A DNA stretch of 16,903 nt from an uncultured bacterium (lineage in GTDB: Bacteria > Planctomycetota > UBA1135 > GCA-002686595): assembly GCA_902826945.1 (NCBI GenBank), contig CADEGS010000081.1, positions 1-16,903 on the forward strand, given 5' to 3'. Positions 6,276 to 12,319 of the stretch are shown here, piece after piece. Below the pieces are notes generated by a model that was not told where the DNA came from, made no database searches, and worked only from the letters and a program-made list of their open reading frames with translations. Position numbers and translations under genes: made by a program. Position 1 is the stretch's first letter; the number at the start of each line of letters is the position of its first letter.

Positions 6276-6949
6276 CAGTCGAGGTCCAGCCCGGCCGCCC
6301 CGAAGGAGGCGTCGACGCCCGAGGTCGAGATCGTCGCGTCGGCGCCCGAGACCTGGACCGAGCCGGAGGCCTCGAGCTCCGCCGAGGCGTCGTCCAGGCC
6401 GAGCCGCGTCGAGCCCTTGAGGAGCTCGAGGGAGTCCGAGTCGCCGAGCACGCGAGTCGTGGAGCCCGCGCGCAGGTCGAGCAGCGAGGAGCCGAGGAGC
6501 TGCATGTTCTGGCCCGTCACGACCAGGCCGCTCGGGCCGAGCGTCAGCGTCGAGTCGGGCGTCACGACCTCGAGGCGGTCGCACTCGATCCGCACGACGC
6601 GCCCGGCCTTGAGCGTCACGCGCGCGCCGGCGTCGTTGTAGAGCGTGACCTCGCCGGGCCCGAGGTCCCGCGGCCGGAAGCGGCGGTCCTCACTCGCGAT
6701 CGCGACCACGTGCTCGCGCCCCGCCCCGTCGAGCGCCGCGTACACGAACTCCGCACCCGGGCGCGCGCGGCCGGTGAAGCCGTAGTGCGAGAACTCCTCG
6801 ACCCCGTTCAGGAGCTCGCCGGCGAGCGCCTCGAGCTGGAGCTCGCGGGCGAGCCCGGTCTCGCGCACGGCGCGCACGATCGCGCGGCCGACCATGCCGA
6901 GCACGCGCCGGCGGAGCGGCGCGATCCAGCGCTCGAGCGCGCGCACCAT
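6275..6949 (-). CDS. Mu gp45-like baseplate spike protein (baseplate assembly protein V)
   Basis: The product is 224 aa from ATG 6949; an in-frame GTG at 6961, two bases after the gp44 stop, would add four residues. The N-terminal helix (1-35) is followed by the gp45 OB-fold signature: LAGELLNGVEEFSHYGFTGR, PGAEFVYAALDG.GREHVVAIASEDRR and GPGEVTLYNDAGARVTLKAG. From about 118 to 224 the chain becomes repetitive beta structure rich in Ser/Thr/Asp/Gly/Leu, consistent with a trimeric beta-helix needle. The only histidines are H55 and H80, both in the OB region, so the C-terminal HxH metal site known from the Mu spike tip is absent. The PAAR gene immediately downstream may supply the tip. Confidence 0.88.
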   Translation of the reverse strand: MVRALERWIAPLRRRVLGMVGRAIVRAVRETGLARELQLEALAGELLNGVEEFSHYGFTGRARPGAEFVYAALDGAGREHVVAIASEDRRFRPRDLGPGEVTLYNDAGARVTLKAGRVVRIECDRLEVVTPDSTLTLGPSGLVVTGQNMQLLGSSLLDLRAGSTTRVLGDSDSLELLKGSTRLGLDDASAELEASGSVQVSGADATISTSGVDASFGAAGLDLD

Positions 6950-6963
6950 GCGGGCGTCCACCG

Positions 6964-8166
6964 CTACCCGTCCCCCTGCCCGAGGTCCTCGAGCTCGCCG
7001 GTCCCGACCAGGCCCTCGGCGTCGCCCGCCTTCCACTCCTCGAGCAGGCCCTCGAGCGCGCGGTCCGCCTCGGTCAGCTCGGCGAGCCGGTCGAGCGCGT
7101 CGGGGGGCACGAGCGAGAGCCGCACGGTGTAGCCCTGGTCTGGGTCGATGAGGTACTGCGCCGCCTGGACGAGGAAGCGCCCCGAGAGGTTCCAGGGCGC
7201 CAGGTCGACGCGGGGCGTCACGTTGACCCGCCAGAGCTTCCCCGCCCTGGGGTCGGTGTGCCAGCCCGCGAGCTCGACCTCGACGCCCGTCCCCCGCGAG
7301 CGCCGCACGACCGCCTCCCACTCGGCGAGGTCGCGCGCGCTTTGCAGGTCGACCGGCCGCTGCGCGACGACGAGGAGCGGCCGGTAGCGCCGCACGGAGG
7401 GGTCGGCGGCCTCGCCCTCGACGTGCGCCACCGCCTCGCCCCAGGCGAGGTCGTCGCCGGGTCCCTGCCCGCGCACCACCACGCGCGAGAAGCGGTCGAC
7501 CTGGGAGAGCCGCAGGCGTGAGCCGACGACGTTCGAGGGGGGCTCGCCGTAGAGGTCCAGGATGCGCGCGCCGGGGTCGCCGCCGAGCCCCCCGACGGTC
7601 AGCTCGAGGGCGCCGTCGCCGCGCCCGTGGAGCAGCACGCCGCGCTGGCGCGCCAGGCGGTCGAGGGCTTCCCACGAGCTCTCGCCCGGCTGCACGCGGA
7701 AGAGCCGGAACCGCTCGTTCAGGTGGTAGGCGGGCCCGAGCTGGCGGGCGTTGAGCTCGTCGACGAGCTCGATCCCGTGCGGCGCGAGCAGCGCGCGCGC
7801 GATGTCGGGGAGCGCCTCGTCCCGGAACTCGCTCGGGGCGTCGAGCGGGGAACAATCGACCAGGTCGCCCGTCATGGAGCGCCCCTCGAGGACGACGGTC
7901 GTCCCCTGCCGCAGGTCCGAGGAGCCCTCGAGCGTCTCCACGTGCCCGCGCGCGAGGAGCTCGCGGCCGACGCGCAGCGAGACCTCCTGGCCGAGCTCGA
8001 AGGGGAAGGGCCGCGGGGGGACGAGCTCGAGCCGGAACGTCACCGAGCCCGCGTCGAGCGAGTCGAGGACGCTCGCGCGCAGGAAGCGCCGGAAGGTGAG
8101 CCCGCCGACCTCGAGCACGAGGTCGAGGGGCGAGAGGCCGAGGTCGGGCTCGCGGGTGAGGCTCAC
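6964..8166 (-). CDS. Baseplate hub protein, Mu gpP/gp44-like
   Basis: The product is 400 aa. GTG start at 8166, 4-nt overlap (GTGA) with the upstream N-like gene. The N-terminal beta domain (about 10-110) contains VLEVGGLTFRRFLRASVLDSLDAGSVTFRLEL and LGQEVSLRVGRELLARGHVE, as in gp44/gpD-type hub proteins. Then come RSMTGDLVDCSPLD (the R..T..LVDCS signature of this family), a helical SWEALDRLARQRGVLLHGRGDGALEL segment, and a final domain with WRVNVTPRVDLAPWNLSGRFLVQA. The trimeric hub sits under the tail tube and carries the spike encoded next. The C-terminal Glu/Gly-rich tail beyond about 370 has no visible domain. Confidence 0.88.
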   Translation of the reverse strand: MSLTREPDLGLSPLDLVLEVGGLTFRRFLRASVLDSLDAGSVTFRLELVPPRPFPFELGQEVSLRVGRELLARGHVETLEGSSDLRQGTTVVLEGRSMTGDLVDCSPLDAPSEFRDEALPDIARALLAPHGIELVDELNARQLGPAYHLNERFRLFRVQPGESSWEALDRLARQRGVLLHGRGDGALELTVGGLGGDPGARILDLYGEPPSNVVGSRLRLSQVDRFSRVVVRGQGPGDDLAWGEAVAHVEGEAADPSVRRYRPLLVVAQRPVDLQSARDLAEWEAVVRRSRGTGVEVELAGWHTDPRAGKLWRVNVTPRVDLAPWNLSGRFLVQAAQYLIDPDQGYTVRLSLVPPDALDRLAELTEADRALEGLLEEWKAGDAEGLVGTGELEDLGQGDG

Positions 8167-9386
8167 GAGCGGCCGCCGGTCAAGACCTGCAGCACGGCGG
8201 GCAGGCGGGCGGGGTTCACGGCGCCGTTCCGCTCGGCGAGGTCCTCCTCGAGGCCGAGGTCGTCGAAGAGCCGATAGGCGACGACCACGGCGGGCAGGCT
8301 CTCGCCCAGGTCCACGACCTCGAGGCGCGGCAGGTCCTCGAGCGGCGGGGGGACCGACGCGCGCAGCGCGGCGGAGAGCCCCTGCAGGCCGTCGAAGGTC
8401 GCCGGGTCGGCGCGCGCGGCGATCTCGTCCACGCGCTCGAGCAGCTCGTCGCGCGCGGCCTGCGCGTCCTCGAGCGTCTCCCAGGGAACGTCGGCGGCCG
8501 CGACCACGGCGCCGGCGGCGCAGGCGGCCCCGAAGAGGTCGTCGACCAGCGTCGCGTTCCGGTGCGCGGCGCGCGACTCCGCGCCGCGCCCGGCCGGCAC
8601 GAGCGCGCGCGCCTCGGCGAGGAGCGTGGTGTACGCGCGCCAGGCCTCGAGGGGCGAGCTCGCGGCGTTGCGCACGCCGCGCGCGAGCTCGAGGACCGAG
8701 CTCGCCAGGTTCGCGGGCGCGAGCGCGAGCTCCTCGACCAGCCCGATCGTGCTCGTCGCCTGGAACTCGAGCAGCTCGACCTTCGCCTGCGCGCCGTGCA
8801 GGGAGTGCAGGACCGAGCGCACCGACCCGACCACGCCCGAGAGCGCGCCGCGCGAGGCCTCGCGCAGGCTCTCGGGCCCCTCGACCGCGAGCCCCTCCTC
8901 GAGGTCGGCCGCCCCGGCGGCCTCGAGCGCCGCGGCCGCGGCGGATGGCTGCGCGGAGGTCCCGCGCGTCTGGTCCGCCTCGACGCTCGAGGCCTCCTCG
9001 GGGACCTCGACCAGGCGGAGCTCGAAGCGGGCCATGCGCGTGGCGCGCGAGTCCTCGGCGAGCCGCCAGCCCTCGACCAGCACGCGCCGCACCCCGAGCC
9101 AGGGGTGCCGCAGGATGAGCCCCAGGCGGAAGGGCGCCCCGACGCTGCGCTTGCCGAGCGCCGCGGTGAGCCGGTCGCGCTGCAGGTCGTAGTCGGGCCC
9201 GAGCACGTACGCCGAGAGCGCGTGGCGCACGGCGCGCCGGCCGAGCTCCTCGGCCTGGGGCAGGTCGCGCGAGGGGAACTCGTGCACGACCACGGTCCGG
9301 CCGCCCTCGAGCTCGTAGCGGTCGGACAGGAACGCCACGCCGGCGATCTGCGCCGGGAGCAGCCGCTCGCGCCAGGGTTCAGCCAC
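8163..9386 (-). CDS. DNA circularisation N-terminal domain protein, Mu gpN-like
   Basis: The product is 407 aa. GTG start at 9386 overlaps the tape measure stop by 8 nt. Residues 1-125 carry the DNA_circ_N pattern: WRERLLPAQIAGVAFLSDRYELEGGRTVVVHEFP, AYVLGPDYDLQRDRLTAAL and HPWLGVRRVLVEGWRLAEDSRATRMARFELRLVE, which resembles a LysM/T4 gp53-like tail-end domain. The rest (about 135-400) is Ala/Leu/Glu-rich and helical without a clear family motif. Despite the family name, proteins at this position are baseplate or tail-tip components that link tube, tape measure and hub. The position between tape measure and hub matches Mu N exactly. Confidence 0.87.
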   Translation of the reverse strand: MAEPWRERLLPAQIAGVAFLSDRYELEGGRTVVVHEFPSRDLPQAEELGRRAVRHALSAYVLGPDYDLQRDRLTAALGKRSVGAPFRLGLILRHPWLGVRRVLVEGWRLAEDSRATRMARFELRLVEVPEEASSVEADQTRGTSAQPSAAAAALEAAGAADLEEGLAVEGPESLREASRGALSGVVGSVRSVLHSLHGAQAKVELLEFQATSTIGLVEELALAPANLASSVLELARGVRNAASSPLEAWRAYTTLLAEARALVPAGRGAESRAAHRNATLVDDLFGAACAAGAVVAAADVPWETLEDAQAARDELLERVDEIAARADPATFDGLQGLSAALRASVPPPLEDLPRLEVVDLGESLPAVVVAYRLFDDLGLEEDLAERNGAVNPARLPAVLQVLTGGRS

Positions 9387-11181
9387 CGGCGCCCACCCCC
9401 GCGAGCGAGACCCCGGCGTCGAGCTCGACCGGGGCGCCGCCGGCGTAGTCGTAGCGGCTCACGCGCGACCCGGCGGGGAGGTTCGGGAGCTCGATCCGCA
9501 CCGTCGAGCTCGGCGCGGCGAGCGGGCCGGAGCGGGAGAACTCGGCGCGCCGCGCCGCCACGGCCGCGGCGTCCCCGCCGAGGACAACCCGCGAGAGGTT
9601 GGTGCCGCGTCGCGGCGGACCGACGCCGCCCAGGCCGAGAACCGCGTCCTGCACGAGCGTGCTATGCCCGCCCCCGACCACGCGCTCGGCCGCGCGCGCG
9701 ACCCGGTCCGCGACCGACTCGGCGCCCTCGGCGATCGCCGCCCAGGTGCGCCCGAGGAAGCCCCGGAGGTCGTCCCAGCGCGTGTAGATCACCGCGGCGA
9801 GCGAGCCGAGCGCGCCGACGACGAGGAGGACCTGCCCGAATGGATTCGTGAGCAGGAAGGGGAGCACACCGAGCAGGCCGCGCGCGAGGCCGGGCAGCCC
9901 CGTGACGACGAGCCAGGACACGGGGCCCCGCAGGTAGCGCAGGACCGACCACAGGCCCCCGAACGCGACCGTGAGCTGCCCGACGGTGAAGATCAGGGGC
10001 CCCGCGACCGCCGCGGCGAGGCCCAGGTTCGCGACGAGGCGCAGCGTGCCGGGCGAGGTGTCGCCCAGGCGCTCGACGACGCCGGTCAGCCCGCGCACGA
10101 GCTTGGTCCACTCCTCGAAGAGGCCGGAGCGCTGCACGAAGCGGATCTGCAGCGTCTCGAGCGCGCCGCCCAGGTTCTCGAGCGCGCCGGTCGCGCCGCC
10201 CATGCGCGCCGCGGCGATCTCGGCCGCGCGCCCGATGCCCTGCTGGTCGTCGTCCCCGAGCCGGCGCGCGAGGTCGCGGATCTCGGGCACGTGCTCGACC
10301 GCCTGCAGGACCGCGCGGCCGGCCTCCTGCCCGAAGATCCGCAGGACCTGCCCCGAGCTCGCGCCGCGCGAGCGCAGGAGCTCGAGCAGCCCGACGAAGC
10401 TGCGCAGGTTGCCGCGGTCGTCGAGGACCTGGTCACGCGCGATGCCGAGCTCGGTGAAGGCCTTCGCCGCGTCGGGCGTCACCTTGAGGATGCCCGCCAC
10501 CGCGGCCGCGTACGCGCGGCCGCCGCGCGAGCCCTCGAAGCCGCGCTCGCCGACGACGGCGAGCAGGGCCGCCGTCTCGGTGAAGGGCTGGCGCTGCTGC
10601 GACGCGAGGCCGCCCGCGTAGGAGAAGGCCTCGCCGAGGCCCTCGATCGTGACTTTCGCGCGCGTCGCCGCGCCGGCGAGCACGTTCGCGACGAAGATCG
10701 ACTCGCCGGCCTCGAGGCCGTAGCCCTTGAGGACCTCTGTCAAGATCCCCGCCGCGCTCTCGGCGTCGGTGAACGCGGCCGCCGCGGTCGCGACCACGCC
10801 GGGCGTCGCCGCGAGGATCTGGTTCACGCGGTAGCCGGCGAGCGCGAGCTTGGTCTGCGCGCCCGCGACCTGCGTCGCGGAGAAGATCGACGCGGCGCCG
10901 AGGTCGAGCGCCTGGCCCTCGAGCGCGGCGTACTCCTCGCGCGTGGCGCGCGCGACGACGCTCGAGCGGATGAGCTGGCCCTCGAGCTGCGCGGCCGAGC
11001 GCAGCGCGAGGCCCCCAGCCGCGACGAGCGGCGCGGTGACGCCGAACGTGAGGTTGCGGCCGACGCCGGCGATCTTCGCGCCGACCCGCGAGAAGGCGGA
11101 GTCGACCCTGCCCACCGTCGCGAGCAGCCCGCGGTCGGCCGCGGTGAAGACGACCTGCAGGGGGAACGTCCCGAGCGCCAT
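9379..11181 (-). CDS. Tail tape measure protein, 600 aa
   Basis: The N-terminal 350 residues match the TP901-type tape measure core: KIAGVGRNLTFGVTAPLVAAGG, then AAQLEGQLIRSSVVARATREEY, VAGAQTKLALAGY, EVLKGYGLEAGESIFVANVLAGAA, TIEGLGEAFSYAGGLA and RGGRAYAAAVAGILKVTPDAAKAF. Hydrophobic segments at about 395-420 and 435-475 resemble the membrane-inserting regions of other tape measures. The C-terminal 120 residues are Gly/Ala/Arg-rich and end GVSLAGVGAGG. It sits inside the tail tube and sets tail length; at the usual rule of about 1.5 angstrom per residue, 600 residues predict a tail near 90 nm. ATG 11181 has no strong ribosome binding site and follows a 119-nt structured leader. Confidence 0.92.
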   Translation of the reverse strand: MALGTFPLQVVFTAADRGLLATVGRVDSAFSRVGAKIAGVGRNLTFGVTAPLVAAGGLALRSAAQLEGQLIRSSVVARATREEYAALEGQALDLGAASIFSATQVAGAQTKLALAGYRVNQILAATPGVVATAAAAFTDAESAAGILTEVLKGYGLEAGESIFVANVLAGAATRAKVTIEGLGEAFSYAGGLASQQRQPFTETAALLAVVGERGFEGSRGGRAYAAAVAGILKVTPDAAKAFTELGIARDQVLDDRGNLRSFVGLLELLRSRGASSGQVLRIFGQEAGRAVLQAVEHVPEIRDLARRLGDDDQQGIGRAAEIAAARMGGATGALENLGGALETLQIRFVQRSGLFEEWTKLVRGLTGVVERLGDTSPGTLRLVANLGLAAAVAGPLIFTVGQLTVAFGGLWSVLRYLRGPVSWLVVTGLPGLARGLLGVLPFLLTNPFGQVLLVVGALGSLAAVIYTRWDDLRGFLGRTWAAIAEGAESVADRVARAAERVVGGGHSTLVQDAVLGLGGVGPPRRGTNLSRVVLGGDAAAVAARRAEFSRSGPLAAPSSTVRIELPNLPAGSRVSRYDYAGGAPVELDAGVSLAGVGAGG

Positions 11182-11198
11182 CGCCGGCCAAGCCTAGC

Positions 11199-11232
11199 GG
11201 CCGGGGAGCGCTGGACCGAGCGCGCCCCGGCC
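11199..11232 (-). promoter_or_regulatory. GC-rich hairpin in the leader of the tape measure gene
   Basis: Arms 11199-11211 and 11220-11232 form an 8-bp stem (GGCCGGGG with CCCCGGCC), one A/G mismatch, then a 4-bp GCGC stem and an 8-nt loop. On the late transcript it forms just before the tape measure start (11181). Its 11220-11232 arm overlaps the arm used by the longer inverted repeat 11216-11289, so the two structures exclude each other. No U-tract follows. Confidence 0.6.
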
Positions 11233-11289
11233 TTCGCCGATGTCGTGGCCGGGGTTCAGGAGGACCCGATCCAGCCGGGGCGCGCTCGG
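11216..11289 (-). promoter_or_regulatory. 16-bp inverted repeat competing with the downstream hairpin
   Basis: Positions 11216-11231 and 11274-11289 are perfect reverse complements (16 bp) with 42 nt between them. In transcript order this arm pair would form first, and the arm at 11199-11211 could then displace it. This 1:2 versus 2:3 pairing is the layout of an attenuator or translation switch. Function is inferred, not shown. Confidence 0.6.
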
Positions 11290-11300
11290 CGGGGGCGATC

Positions 11301-11830
11301 CTACCCGTCTTCCGCGGCGCGGAGCTTGTCCAGCCGCTCGAGCACGGCGACCCACCCGGCCAGGTCCTCGAAGTCCCGCTCGAGCCACCAGCCGAGGCCG
11401 CCCCCCAGGCGCTCGGCCAGCGAGGCGACGATCAGCCGCCAATCACTCGGGAGCGCTGCAAAAAATAGGTCGCGAGCGCGGCCACGCGGCCGACGTCCCC
11501 CTCCTCCAGGCGGTTCAGGAGCGAGAGCGGCTGCCCGACCATCGTCGAGGCGACTTGGAAGAGCAGGCCGAAGTCGAGACCGCGGCCGAAGGGGAAGGCC
11601 GCGACGTGCGAGGGCCGCACGCGGGCGGGCCACTCGAGCTCGGCGAGCATGGGGGCGCCGTTCGAGTCGCGCACCGGGAACTCGAGGCGCAGGAGGCGCT
11701 TCGCCGGGTCGTAGTAGGTCGCGAGCGAGGGCTCGGCCTCGCACAGGCGGGCGAGGGCCGGGTCGGCCGGGGAGTCCTCGACGGGGACGGCGTCGGGGTG
11801 CGAGCTCGGGTCGGGGGCGGGCGTCTTCAT
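11301..11830 (-). CDS. Tail assembly chaperone, frameshifted long form (about 176 aa)
   Basis: This product shares the first 124 codons with the short chaperone, then shifts -1 at T TTT TTG (11465-11459) and continues 52 codons to TAG 11301-11303. The -1 frame reads AALPSDWRLIVASLAERL, then GGGLGWWLERDFEDLAGWVAVLERLDKLRAAEDG. This is protein-like, Trp-rich and helical, and similar in size and character to the small T-domains of tail chaperones. Long-tailed phages conserve a short chaperone G and a frameshifted G-T fusion between the tube and tape measure genes; the fusion binds tape measure protein and tube subunits during tail assembly. This is exactly that position. Confidence 0.78.
11432..11830 (-). 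CDS. Tail assembly chaperone, unshifted short form (Mu gp41-like), 132 aa
   Basis: Starts at ATG 11830, ending TGA 11432. Residues 1-30 are acidic and disordered-looking (PDPSSHPDAVPVEDSPADPA). The core at about 45-110 has RLLRLEFPVRDSNGAPMLAELEWPARVRPSHV and a helical LLFQVASTMVGQPLSLLNRLEEGDV segment typical of the Mu-like tail assembly protein family (strand pair with a charged turn, then helices around a conserved LxxLxxxDV). It should keep tube or tape measure protein soluble before tail assembly. There is no purine-rich ribosome binding site, and the start follows the strong hairpin at 11871-11906. Nearly all ribosomes end here; the remainder shift to give the long form. Confidence 0.82.
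   Translation of the reverse strand: MKTPAPDPSSHPDAVPVEDSPADPALARLCEAEPSLATYYDPAKRLLRLEFPVRDSNGAPMLAELEWPARVRPSHVAAFPFGRGLDFGLLFQVASTMVGQPLSLLNRLEEGDVGRVAALATYFLQRSRVIGG
11459..11465 (-). promoter_or_regulatory. Programmed -1 ribosomal frameshift site T TTT TTG
   Basis: Read 5'-3' on the minus strand the in-frame codons are TAT TTT TTG, giving the X XXY YYZ heptamer with X=Y=T and Z=G. The zero frame stops 9 codons later (11432) while the -1 frame stays open for 52 codons. The run of six A (plus strand 11460-11465) is the longest A/T homopolymer I see in this GC-rich window. Downstream on the transcript GGCGG...TCGCC can form a small 5-bp hairpin about 18 nt past the heptamer. Upstream, GGAGGAGGGGG lies about 30 nt away. 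Confidence 0.8.
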
Positions 11831-11870
11831 GGTCGCGAGGGTGCACTCTGCCCGGCCAGGTCGAAGGAAG

Positions 11871-11906
11871 GCGCGCGCCGCCCGGCCGGGAGCGGGCGGC
11901 GCGCGC
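11871..11906 (-). promoter_or_regulatory. Strong hairpin just after the tail tube stop
   Basis: Perfect 14-bp inverted repeat: arms 11871-11884 and 11893-11906, loop of 8 nt at 11885-11892. It begins 6 nt after the tail tube stop codon (11913-11915). On the minus strand the stem is followed by CTTCCTTCGA, only a weak pyrimidine tract. It may trim readthrough or protect the 3' end of the tube message. Confidence 0.7.
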
Positions 11907-11912
11907 GCCTGG

Positions 11913-12284
11913 TCACGCGGCGAGCCGCTGGATCGATGTGCCGCAGAACTTGACCGTGTACGTGCCATTCGACGAGTCGTACTCGCCGCTGCCGGCCTGC
12001 CAGGCGTCGCGCATGCTGGCGGTGACGCCGTTCGCGAGCTCGGCCGTGACCTGGAGCCCGGTGCCCTCGAGGATCGCCTGCACGTCGAGGCTCGGGTCGT
12101 CCACGAAGGCGCCCTCGATCGAGGGCTCGCCCGGCTGCTCGGAGAAGCCGTGGATCGCGTCGGGCCCCTTGACCGTCTCGCGCTGGGGCGAGCCCCACGT
12201 GATCTTCCACGTGCCGAAGCACCGCATCACCTCGCCGTTCACCTTGACGAAGAGACGCCCGCCGACTCGGTTGTTTGCTGCCAT
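11913..12284 (-). CDS. Tail tube protein, Mu gpM-like, 123 aa
   Basis: The N-terminal pattern RVGGRLFVKVNGEVMRCFGTWKI is the classic start of the Mu/P2-like tail tube family, followed by RETVKGPDAIHGFSEQPGEPSIEGAF, DLDVQAIL-like SLDVQAILEGTGLQVTAELANG and DAWQAGSGEYDSSNGTYTVKF. These match the family strands and the conserved ELANG...RDAW.AG turn. Hexameric rings of this protein form the inner tube of the contractile tail. ATG at 12284 follows the sheath stop by 35 nt and has only a weak GGAAA ribosome site. It is followed by a hairpin, like other high-copy proteins in this operon. Confidence 0.93.
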   Translation of the reverse strand: MAANNRVGGRLFVKVNGEVMRCFGTWKITWGSPQRETVKGPDAIHGFSEQPGEPSIEGAFVDDPSLDVQAILEGTGLQVTAELANGVTASMRDAWQAGSGEYDSSNGTYTVKFCGTSIQRLAA

Positions 12285-12319
12285 TGGAGAGGGTTTCCGG
12301 GGGGACGGGGGGCGCCGGC

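Noticed and set aside
6600..7900. Minus-strand frame running upstream of the gp45 start through the gp44 gene
   Set aside because: Only the part from 6961 or 6949 downward matches gp45. The upstream part is an Arg/Ala-rich shadow of the hub gene.
11194..11272. Short minus-strand frame ending LNPGHDIGEGRGALGPALPGR between chaperone and tape measure
   Set aside because: Third positions are fairly G/C-rich, but there is no ATG, GTG or TTG start after the chaperone stop, only CTG, and the segment coincides with the inverted repeats. It is better explained as structured leader.
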